Of a stretch of DNA of 24,810 nt, positions 17,997-24,730 are shown piece after piece. Below the pieces are notes generated by a model, which worked only from the letters and a program-made list of their open reading frames with translations, was not told the DNA's origin and searched no databases. The translations under genes and the position numbers were made by a program. Each line of letters begins with the position of its first letter. Position 1 is the first letter of the stretch. This stretch comes from an uncultured Prevotella sp. (GTDB lineage Bacteria > Bacteroidota > Bacteroidia > Bacteroidales > Bacteroidaceae): positions 1 through 24,810 of the forward strand of contig USQD01000001.1 of the NCBI GenBank assembly GCA_900556795.1, written 5' to 3'.

Positions 17997-20900
17997 TTAG
18001 AATGTTACAGTAATACCTCCAGAAACGGTACGGATAGGACGGTAAACTGAATTAGAGCTGCCACCAGTAATGCTCTGACGTGGGTCAAGACCCTGGCGCT
18101 TAGACCAAGTCCAGACATTGTCGGCTACCATGTAAACACGCACCTTCTGCAAACCAACTGTCTGCATCCACTGGGCAGGCAATGTGTAACCCAAAGTGAT
18201 GTTAGACAATGAAAGGTAAGAAGCATCAGTCAAGAAACGGTCTGAACCTGCAGACATATATGAGTCGCCATACTGCCAGCGTGGCACGCTGGTGTTGGTA
18301 TTCTCTGGTGTCCATGCTTTCTCCATATCTACGTGGATTGCTTGACCTGCAGAGCAACTCATCAAGCCAGCGTATGCTCCATCGTAAACCAGACCACCAA
18401 TCTGATACTGGAAGTCCACAGAGAAATCAAGACCCTTCCAGGCTACGCTGGTACCGAAACCACCATATACGTCTGGCAATACATCACCGCAAAGGTAGTA
18501 GCTACCGTCATTGTAGGTGGAAGTAGTTTCCTGACCTACCACATTACGGTGCTTAATGCCAGTATAGCTTTCGTCAACCTTCTCGCCAGCGTTATTGTAG
18601 TAAACGTCCTTATTGTTCTCATCCTTCTCATATACGTTCTTATAGAAGAGAGAAAGACCTGTCTCAGGATCTACACCCGCATACTTCTTGGTATAGTAGG
18701 TAAAGCGTGACTTACCCTCCTGATAGAAGTACGAACTGCTAGCGTAACCTAAACCAATACCATCATACCAGCTTTGCTTGGCAGAATCAGAAAGTTTGGT
18801 AACTTCATTGTGGTTGGTTGTCAAGTTGGTATATACATTCCAAGTGAAATCCTTAGTACGGATAACATCTGCATGAAGGTCAATCTCAACACCACGGTTC
18901 ACCATATTACCGATGTTATCGTAATAACCGCTCCATCCGAAAGACACAGGAAGGTAAACCATAGAAAGCATGTCGGAAGTCTTGTTGCTGTAGTACTCGA
19001 TGCTACCCCAGATACGGTTCTTCAACAAAGAGAAATCAGCACCGATATTGAACTTACCGTTCTTCTCCCAAGAAATCTTTGGGTTACCCAAAGAAGAAGG
19101 AGTCAAAGACACTTCATTGTTGGAGTTGACAATCGAGAAATACTTGGTATACATATAGCTACCAATACCATCGTTACCATTTTCACCATAAGAAGCCTTC
19201 AACTTCAATTCGTTAATCCAATCAACATTGAACCAAGACTCCTTATGCATGTTCCAACCTGCACCAAATGACCAGAAAGTACCCCACCAGTTATCCTTTG
19301 AGAAACGAGATGAAGCCTGACGCATGGCAGAAACGCTACCAAAGTAACGAGAATCATAGTTGTACATGACACGGCTGAGCCATGACTCTGTATTATACTC
19401 ACTCATAGAAGAAGAACCATTGTCCAAGACAACAGCACCAGCCAATTCCTTGTTATCTACAGAGAACTGATTGTGCTTGCCGGCATACAGAGCATAGCCA
19501 TAAGCACGATAATACTCATGACCGAGCATCACCTCAACATCATGCTTGCCATAAACCTGATGCCAGTTGATACGCTGCTGGTAGTTGTAAGACCAAGAAC
19601 GGTCGTGCTCCTTGTTCACCATACCATTACTTGCTGCATACTGACCGAAGTATGGGTTGGTTGTGCCTGTAGAACGGCTCTCGTTCAAATATACGTTGTT
19701 GATAGAAGTAAACTTGAAGCCATAAGGCAACTGAATCTCAGCAAAGCCTGTACCGTTAAAGGTGTTTCCTTCTGAATTGGCTGTATTCAGCCTAGCATCA
19801 GAGATAGGGTTGCCACCACCCATGAAAGCACGGAATGGAGCTACTTTACCACTACCATAGTCATAAGCTATCATGCGTGAAGTCTGGTCATACATAATGT
19901 TGCCATTGGCATCACGCATATACATAGGATAGATAGGCGCAATGTCAACAGTAGCGAAAACACTACCATTGTCGCCACCCTCGCTAAGAGAATTGCTGTT
20001 AAAGTGACCATAGCTCATGTTGGCACCCACCTTCAACCATTTATTAACCTGGTAGTCAGCCTTCAAACGAGATGTGAAACGACGATAGTTAGAAGCTGCA
20101 GTAATACCGTCATTGCTCAAATAGTTGGCAGAACCATAGAATGTACCTCTGTCTGAAGCACCTGTTGCTGTAACAGTATATTCCTGACGAAGACTGTTGT
20201 TGTAGATTTCATCTACCCAGTCATCAGGAGTCAGATAATAGGTAGTACCATTCATGGTAGAGTAAGAACCAAGTGTAGCGTTAGGATTGAGCTTGCCATT
20301 GGTACCAATGAGCTGCTGTCCCTCTGGGATAGTATACACATTGTAACCCAAACCATAAGAAGGATTGGTAATCATATTGTCGTTAGCCCACTTCCATGCC
20401 TGTGTGGCATCCATGTGGTTCACATTCTGGGCATAGTTGTTCAGGGCCATGTACCACATCTCATAGTACTTTGCAGGACTCTTCATTGTCTCATACTCAG
20501 GCACAGCCTTTGAGTTGGAACCCCACTTGGCATCAACGGTAAGCGTACCCTTAGTGCCCTTCTGTCCGCTCTTGGTTGTAATCAAGATAACACCGTTACC
20601 ACCACGAGCACCATAAAGAGCTGTAGAAGAAGCATCCTTCAATACTGTCATGCTCTCTACGTCGGCAGGGTTGATATCATTAAGTGAGCCACCGTATGGA
20701 GAACCATCAAGCACAATCAGAGGGTCGTTTCCTGCATTGATAGAGTTGAAACCACGAATACGGATAGTAGGTGTAGAACCAGGCTGACCGCTACCAGTGT
20801 AAATCTGCACACCAGCAGCCTTACCCTTCAAGGCATCTACAGCATTGGTTACCTGAACCTTACCAATCTCTTCTGCGCCTACAATAGCAGCAGAACCAGT

Positions 20901-21245
20901 AAAAGCACTCTTCTTCTGAGTACCGTAAGCAACAACCATCACCTCATCCAAAGCGTGATCATCTGCATCCAGAACAATCTTCATGTTCTTGCCAGCCTTT
21001 ACTGACTTGCTCTGCATACCAATGTATGTAATCTCCAGCTTGGCACCAGCTGGAGCGCTTAATGTGAAGTTACCGTCAATGTCGGTAACTGTACCTGTGT
21101 TAGTTCCTACAACCTTGATAGAAGCACCGATAACAGGGCTTCCATCCTCAGAAGCAGTAACTTTACCAGAGATTTGACTTTGTGCAAAAGCCATGCTCGT
21201 GCTGAGAGCAAGACCTGCAACTACTGTCATGAGTCTTTTTTCCAT
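17997..21245 (-). CDS. SusC/RagA-family TonB-dependent outer-membrane transporter
   Basis: A 1082-aa TonB-dependent transporter. The ATG at 21245 is chosen because it opens a signal peptide (MEKRLMTVVAG..., cleavage near A21); the frame stays open to 21440, but the extra 65 codons are basic and not signal-like. Domains in order: carboxypeptidase D regulatory-like N-terminal domain (about 24-95), TonB box region (DEVMVVAYGT, about 100-109), plug (about 112-228) with the SusC signature DASSTALYGARGGNGVILIT (205-224), and a beta-barrel to the C-terminal Phe in GGITVTF. With the SusD gene 26 nt downstream it forms a SusCD complex importing a large ligand across the outer membrane with TonB energy. 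No anti-sigma/ECF sigma, hybrid two-component or SusR regulator is next to it. The divergent neighbour is instead a tyrosine recombinase, which raises the possibility of promoter inversion. Confidence 0.96.
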   Translation of the reverse strand: MEKRLMTVVAGLALSTSMAFAQSQISGKVTASEDGSPVIGASIKVVGTNTGTVTDIDGNFTLSAPAGAKLEITYIGMQSKSVKAGKNMKIVLDADDHALDEVMVVAYGTQKKSAFTGSAAIVGAEEIGKVQVTNAVDALKGKAAGVQIYTGSGQPGSTPTIRIRGFNSINAGNDPLIVLDGSPYGGSLNDINPADVESMTVLKDASSTALYGARGGNGVILITTKSGQKGTKGTLTVDAKWGSNSKAVPEYETMKSPAKYYEMWYMALNNYAQNVNHMDATQAWKWANDNMITNPSYGLGYNVYTIPEGQQLIGTNGKLNPNATLGSYSTMNGTTYYLTPDDWVDEIYNNSLRQEYTVTATGASDRGTFYGSANYLSNDGITAASNYRRFTSRLKADYQVNKWLKVGANMSYGHFNSNSLSEGGDNGSVFATVDIAPIYPMYMRDANGNIMYDQTSRMIAYDYGSGKVAPFRAFMGGGNPISDARLNTANSEGNTFNGTGFAEIQLPYGFKFTSINNVYLNESRSTGTTNPYFGQYAASNGMVNKEHDRSWSYNYQQRINWHQVYGKHDVEVMLGHEYYRAYGYALYAGKHNQFSVDNKELAGAVVLDNGSSSMSEYNTESWLSRVMYNYDSRYFGSVSAMRQASSRFSKDNWWGTFWSFGAGWNMHKESWFNVDWINELKLKASYGENGNDGIGSYMYTKYFSIVNSNNEVSLTPSSLGNPKISWEKNGKFNIGADFSLLKNRIWGSIEYYSNKTSDMLSMVYLPVSFGWSGYYDNIGNMVNRGVEIDLHADVIRTKDFTWNVYTNLTTNHNEVTKLSDSAKQSWYDGIGLGYASSSYFYQEGKSRFTYYTKKYAGVDPETGLSLFYKNVYEKDENNKDVYYNNAGEKVDESYTGIKHRNVVGQETTSTYNDGSYYLCGDVLPDVYGGFGTSVAWKGLDFSVDFQYQIGGLVYDGAYAGLMSCSAGQAIHVDMEKAWTPENTNTSVPRWQYGDSYMSAGSDRFLTDASYLSLSNITLGYTLPAQWMQTVGLQKVRVYMVADNVWTWSKRQGLDPRQSITGGSSNSVYRPIRTVSGGITVTF

Positions 21246-21440
21246 AAATCTCCCTCGTTTAAATGAATATATAATGTTTGTTATTTCTTTCTCTCTACAT
21301 TTTAATAAATTAAATGACCGGTCGTCCCCAAAAGGACTTTGACCCATCATTTGCTTCCTCCTCTTGCCCCGAGGTGGAGATTTATGGGGATAATGGCGAT
21401 TTTTCACAATAAAGCTATTGGAATTAACAGGATGTGTCAT
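21246..21440 (-). promoter_or_regulatory. Long leader and control region of the SusCD operon
   Basis: About 195 nt precede the SusC start. I find no TAnnTTTG -7 element facing susC; the closest, TAGCTTTA (21418-21411), lacks the final G and a -33 partner. The minus-strand leader contains G/C-rich local inverted repeats that could fold in RNA, such as GGTC/GACC with GTCC/GGAC near 21320-21344 and CCTC/GAGG near 21360-21374, in a region otherwise A/T-rich. This suggests an RNA-level or non-canonical control element. Confidence 0.35.
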
Positions 21441-21487
21441 ACCTTTGGGTATATTTTCGTAAATTCTTTATTTTTAATCATTTAAAC
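21257..21487. repeat. 10-bp inverted repeats bracketing the recombinase-susC intergenic region
   Basis: GTTTAAATGA at 21257-21266 and TCATTTAAAC at 21478-21487 are perfect 10-bp inverted repeats enclosing the recombinase promoter. The inner word TTAAATGA also occurs as a direct copy at 21310-21317, and the sequence is A/T-rich, so chance cannot be excluded. Confidence 0.3.
21417..21447 (+). promoter_or_regulatory. Candidate promoter of the tyrosine recombinase gene
   Basis: ATTG (21417-21420), a 19-nt spacer and TACCTTTG (21440-21447) fit the Bacteroidota promoter with one mismatch in the -33 box. The -7 element lies inside a small dyad, ATACC-TTTG-GGTAT (21439-21452), which could be bound by a repressor. 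Expected leader is about 43 nt. Confidence 0.65.
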
Positions 21488-21496
21488 ATTTAAGTT

Positions 21497-22507
21497 ATGG
21501 CGTATTTCAAGTTAGAATTCGGTTTCGGAAGAAGTAAGAGTGAGGGTAAGATTTCTGATTCTGCGAATCAGGCAGATGAGCAGGCTGTGTTGGAGATTCC
21601 TGGATGGGACTTCGTGAAAGGTGAAGTGGAGAGGGCAAAACAGGAAGGACGCTTTAAAGTTGCTGGTAATTATCTTACTGCTGCCCGTTCCTTTACCAAG
21701 TTCATTGGTAGGAGCGACTGGCTTTTTTCTGATATGACGGCAGAAAAGCTGGAAAGCTATCAGCGATGGCTGCTGGGGCGCAATATCTGCCTGAACACAT
21801 GTTCTGCTTATATGCGGGCTTTGCGGGCTATGCATCATAGAGCATTGCCATTTCTCAATATAGCTCCATTCAGTAAAGTGTTTACGGGGAGAACCAAAAC
21901 CGAGAAACGTTGTATCTCACAATCAGAAATTCTGCAGCTCAAAGCCTTGCCGCTACAACCTGGAGGTTCTCTTTCCTTCGCTCGTGACATCTTCCTGTTT
22001 TCTTTTTATGCGATGGGAATGCCTTTTGTTGATATTGCCTATCTCAAGAAAAGCCAATTGCGAAACGGATGTATTTATTATGCCCGGCATAAGACGGGAC
22101 AGCAGATACAGGTAGCACTATTGCCTGCAATGCTTGAAATTATCATGCGATATGAACAAAGAGATTCAGAATTTGTCTTTCCGATACTTTCAGACAAGGT
22201 GGAAGATTCTGTTTCCTCACCATCTGTTTCTGCCCAACGGCATCGTCAATATACAGCTCGATTGCGCCAGTACAACTACAATCTGCATCAGGTGTCTAAG
22301 ATGCTGGGGCTGGCTAAACCCTTATCTTCTTACGTGGTTCGTCATTCATGGGCAAGCATAGCTTATCTTCATCATCTGGACATCAGCTTGATAAGCAAAG
22401 CTTTGGGACATACCAAATCTTCAACCACCTTTATCTATATAAAAAGCCTTTTTGATTCCGATCTGTTCGAAGCAAATCAGTCTTTGATGCAAGATTTGGG
22501 ATTGTAG
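21497..22507 (+). CDS. Tyrosine recombinase/integrase with atypical active site
   Basis: A 336-aa tyrosine site-specific recombinase. Residues 1-40 are a variable N-terminal extension, about 45-130 fit the SAM-like core-binding domain of Bacteroidota integrases, and about 135-330 are the catalytic domain. Visible catalytic residues are K199 in RHKTGQ, R282 in SYVVRHSWA, H305 in ALGHTKSSTT and nucleophile Y314 in TTFIYIKSL. The first catalytic Arg, normally in the motif SFYxRGMxFVD, appears to be M173 (SFYAMGMPFVD), so strand cleavage may be impaired, altered or carried by another residue. Close relatives in Bacteroides (Tsr-type) invert promoters of surface genes, including SusC/SusD operons; being divergent from susC fits that role, but this is inference. 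No other phage or conjugative genes are adjacent. Downstream lies a repeat-rich region that could contain its recombination sites. Confidence 0.88.
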   Translation: MAYFKLEFGFGRSKSEGKISDSANQADEQAVLEIPGWDFVKGEVERAKQEGRFKVAGNYLTAARSFTKFIGRSDWLFSDMTAEKLESYQRWLLGRNICLNTCSAYMRALRAMHHRALPFLNIAPFSKVFTGRTKTEKRCISQSEILQLKALPLQPGGSLSFARDIFLFSFYAMGMPFVDIAYLKKSQLRNGCIYYARHKTGQQIQVALLPAMLEIIMRYEQRDSEFVFPILSDKVEDSVSSPSVSAQRHRQYTARLRQYNYNLHQVSKMLGLAKPLSSYVVRHSWASIAYLHHLDISLISKALGHTKSSTTFIYIKSLFDSDLFEANQSLMQDLGL

Positions 22508-22520
22508 TTCTGTCGGAAAA

Positions 22521-22630
22521 CTTCACCGCTTATTGAAACAAGCTTCGTTTGCCATTGAAATAGGCTTCATCGGTTAATGAAAAAGGCTTCATCTGCTTTT
22601 GAAAGTAGCCTCATTCGAGTTATTGCCTGG
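22521..22630. repeat. 22-nt-period tandem repeat array
   Basis: Four full units begin at 22521, 22543, 22565 and 22587, exactly 22 nt apart, and a degenerate fifth begins at 22609. Each full unit starts with CTTC and carries TGAAA at a fixed offset. Within a unit TTCA and TGAA form an imperfect dyad, clearest in unit 3 (TTCAT/ATGAA). The array begins 13 nt after the recombinase stop codon. Period, dyad and length resemble protein-binding iterons or operators rather than CRISPR repeats. No Rep gene is near. Confidence 0.8.
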
Positions 22631-22774
22631 TTATGGCACGATGTTGCCCTCTACTGGGGCAATTTTGCGCCATTGCCGGGCACAAAATAATACGTCGGGA
22701 GGAAAATTTCGACAGGACTATCATCGTGATTTGGAATAGGGGTTGCAGCTTGAGCTGTTTTGCCCGTAAAAATC
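22631..22774. other. Gene-free spacer between the 22-nt array and the palindrome
   Basis: No gene is supported here. Two small hairpins are visible, TTGCCC/GGGCAA near 22644-22662 and CAGCT/AGCTG at 22746-22757. Neither has a following T run. Confidence 0.4.
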
Positions 22775-23139
22775 CTACTCTCGATTTCACTCTTCACTCT
22801 TCACCAAATCGTCTGAAACCCCGATAAACACAGGGGTTGCGAGAGGTGAAGAGTGACGCCCCACTCTTCACAACTCTTCACCACTCTTCACCTGATGCAA
22901 GAGGATAAACGCTGAGCCGCTTACTTATCACGAAGCTCGGTCATCATTGATGACCAGCGCTGGTCTTCAATGATGGCTGAAGCAGGGAGCATGGAATGAT
23001 CTCGGAGCCTCAAAAAATACAGGGTGAAGAGTGGTGAAGAGTGGTGAAGAGTGCATAGCCACTCTTCACCTGTGCAAACCTCTTATATACAGTTGGTTAT
23101 GTCGTATTTGTGAAGAGTGAAGAGTATTTTTGAAAGTAG
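22775..23139. repeat. Nested long palindrome of about 365 nt
   Basis: Several separate inverted pairs share one midpoint (22957-22958.5). They are CTACTCTC/GAAAGTAG (22775-22782 with 23132-23139, 7 of 8); ACTCTTCACTCTTCAC and its complement (22789-22804 with 23110-23125, 16 of 16); GGTGAAGAGTG/CACTCTTCACC (22845-22855 with 23060-23070); a 31-nt arm of three 10-nt units (22862-22892 with 23023-23053, 30 of 31); and the core at 22937-22980. Within one arm the 10-nt word ACTCTTCACC or its complement also forms local hairpins (22794-22805 with 22845-22856; 23043-23053 with 23060-23070, 6-nt loop). No ORF supports a protein. Confidence 0.88.
22937..22980. repeat. Central 44-nt near-perfect palindrome
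   Basis: Centred between 22958 and 22959, the perfect core GACCAGCGCTGGTC (22952-22965) continues outward to CATCATTGA/TCAATGATG with a single T-T mismatch (22951/22966) and two G-T wobbles further out. It forms the tip of the larger palindrome. Confidence 0.88.
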
Positions 23140-23161
23140 CTCTCTATTCATCAAACGCCGC

Positions 23162-23326
23162 AAAACTCCTTCGGGAAATGTGAGGACTTGGGCAAAAAGT
23201 CCTTAGGAAAATGTGAGAGATTGCCACAAAACTCCTTCGAAAAATGTGAGTATTTAACATAAAACTCCTTTGTAAAATGTGATAAATATATTTAAAACTC
23301 CTTCGAAATATGTGATTTTTCTTGCT
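23162..23326. repeat. 33-nt-period tandem repeat array upstream of the ATPase gene
   Basis: Five units begin at 23162, 23195, 23228, 23261 and 23294, exactly 33 nt apart. Each has a conserved first part of about 23 nt (AAAACTCCTTCG then AAATGTGAG) and a variable last 10 nt. Unit 2 has AAAAGTCC at its start. The last unit overlaps the -33 box of the ATPase promoter. The period is close to three helical turns, placing all copies on one DNA face, as expected for an operator array. Read on the minus strand it is an open frame with an 11-residue repeat (HIFRRSF), probably incidental. Confidence 0.85.
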
Positions 23327-23352
23327 TAATACCATGATTTTTAGTACTTTTG
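23321..23352 (+). promoter_or_regulatory. Promoter of the AAA/DUF4143 ATPase gene
   Basis: CTTG (23321-23324), a 20-nt spacer and TACTTTTG (23345-23352) fit the Bacteroidota promoter with one -33 mismatch. The leader would be about 15 nt. The -33 box lies in the last unit of the 33-nt array. Confidence 0.7.
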
Positions 23353-23373
23353 CAAAAAACAAATAAAAAGCGT

Positions 23374-24693
23374 ATGGAAAGACTTCTAATTCACCAATTG
23401 TTAAAATGGAAAGAAAGCACCCATCGGAAACCGCTTGTCTTAGAAGGAGCAAGACAGGTAGGCAAAACCTGGTTGTTAAGAGAATTCGGCAAAAAGTATT
23501 TCAAAGATGTTTGCTATATCAACTTTGAGCAAAAAGACAGGTTGGAAAGCATCTTTGCGGGCGACCTTTCGCCCCAATTCATCATCGAGCAACTATCCAT
23601 CTATCATGGAAAGCCAATCAAACCACAAACCACACTCATCGTATTTGATGAAGTGCAAGAAATGCCTCGTGCCCTTACATCACTAAAGTATTTTTGTGAG
23701 GAAGCACCCGAATACGCCATTTGTTGTGCGGGCTCTCTGCTGGGCATAGCATTGCATGAAGGCACATCTTTCCCTGTTGGAAAAACTGACTTTCTGCATC
23801 TATACCCTCTAACTTTCAAGGAGTTTCTTCTTGCCAATGGCGAGCAGATGTTAGTTGACTATATACAGCAAGGCAACAGAAACGTAAAAGCTTTCGAACC
23901 GCGACTCATTGATTATCTCAAGAGATACATGATAGTAGGAGGAATGCCTGCTGTTGTTAACGAATGGCTTGACACCAAGGATTTTACGAAGGTAGAGAAA
24001 ATTCAGAAACAACTGATTGCTGCATACCAAAAAGACTTCTCCAAACATGCACCTCATCAAATGGTCGAGAAAATAAGATATGTGTGGAATAGTATCACCT
24101 CCCAACTTGCCAAGGAAAACAAAAAGTTTATCTACGGCTTGGTAAGAGAAGGAGCCAGGGCAAGAGAATATGAGGATGCCATCATGTGGCTATGTGACGC
24201 AGGCGAAATTATCCGCACCCACAATGTTAGCAAACCAGACGTTCCAATATCCGCATATGTTGATTTGAAATCATTCAAGGTATTCCTGCTGGATGTTGGC
24301 TTGCTGAGAGCCATGAGCGGTGTGTCGCCTAAGGTTATCTTAGACGGCAGCAGAATCTTTGAGGAATTTAAGGGCGCATTGACAGAACAATTTGTCTGTC
24401 AGGAGCTTCAGCAATTTTCTGACACCCTCCAAACCAATTATTATTGGACGTCCTCTGCCACCTCGGAAGTAGACTTTATCATCTCTGATGGCCTTGATGT
24501 CTATCCATTAGAGGTAAAAGCAGGCGTTACGATGAATGCCAAGAGCCTTAAGCTCTATGTGGAGAAATACTCTCCCAAATGGGCTATCCGTACCAGCCTC
24601 TTGCCATACGAGCGTAATGCCGAGGCTAAAACGCTCAATATTCCTCTCTATATGCTCTTTGTTCTCGGAAAGGAGCTGGAGACTGAAAGCTAA
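23374..24693 (+). CDS. AAA_14 / DUF4143 family ATPase
   Basis: A 439-aa cytoplasmic ATPase of the AAA_14 plus DUF4143 architecture, frequent in Bacteroidota and archaea but without an established function. The ATG at 23374 is used, not the upstream TTG at 23350, which lies inside the -7 box. Walker A is GARQVGKT (25-32), Walker B is LIVFDEVQ (88-95), and CAGSLLG (118-124) fits a sensor motif. LYPLTFKEFL near residue 145 and YMIVGGMPAVV near 190-200 are family signatures. The C-terminal part contains E365-x-D367 and E380-V-K382 in SEVDFII...LEVKAG, the pattern of a PD-(D/E)xK nuclease-like fold, so DNA binding or cleavage is possible. It follows the 33-nt array with its own promoter, and the product might bind that array (inference). 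No second gene of a defence or toxin system is visible before the window ends. Confidence 0.9.
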   Translation: MERLLIHQLLKWKESTHRKPLVLEGARQVGKTWLLREFGKKYFKDVCYINFEQKDRLESIFAGDLSPQFIIEQLSIYHGKPIKPQTTLIVFDEVQEMPRALTSLKYFCEEAPEYAICCAGSLLGIALHEGTSFPVGKTDFLHLYPLTFKEFLLANGEQMLVDYIQQGNRNVKAFEPRLIDYLKRYMIVGGMPAVVNEWLDTKDFTKVEKIQKQLIAAYQKDFSKHAPHQMVEKIRYVWNSITSQLAKENKKFIYGLVREGARAREYEDAIMWLCDAGEIIRTHNVSKPDVPISAYVDLKSFKVFLLDVGLLRAMSGVSPKVILDGSRIFEEFKGALTEQFVCQELQQFSDTLQTNYYWTSSATSEVDFIISDGLDVYPLEVKAGVTMNAKSLKLYVEKYSPKWAIRTSLLPYERNAEAKTLNIPLYMLFVLGKELETES

Positions 24694-24730
24694 AATTAAA
24701 AAATGCTTAAAAAGTATGTTAATCTGGGTG

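Noticed and set aside
21497..22507. Prophage or conjugative-element integrase marking a large island
   Set aside because: No tRNA gene, excisionase, relaxase, capsid or transfer gene lies nearby in this window, so a local DNA-switching or regulatory role is more economical. Sequence beyond 24810 could alter this.
22937..22980. Integron attC site
   Set aside because: The core is a symmetric dyad lacking the asymmetric bulges and the terminal R-site consensus of attC, and the nearby recombinase is not an integron integrase by its motifs.
22862..23053. Invertible promoter segment bounded by the 31-nt arms
   Set aside because: The 130-nt interior holds no TAnnTTTG element on either strand (the nearest, near 23012-23020 on minus, has one base too many). 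Further arms and a core dyad share the same centre, which fits a static palindrome better than a switch. Read data could still change this.
22521..23326. CRISPR array
   Set aside because: The repeats have 22- and 33-nt periods with spacers absent or only 10 nt long, and repeats are degenerate. CRISPR needs near-identical repeats with spacers of about 30 nt, and no cas gene is present.
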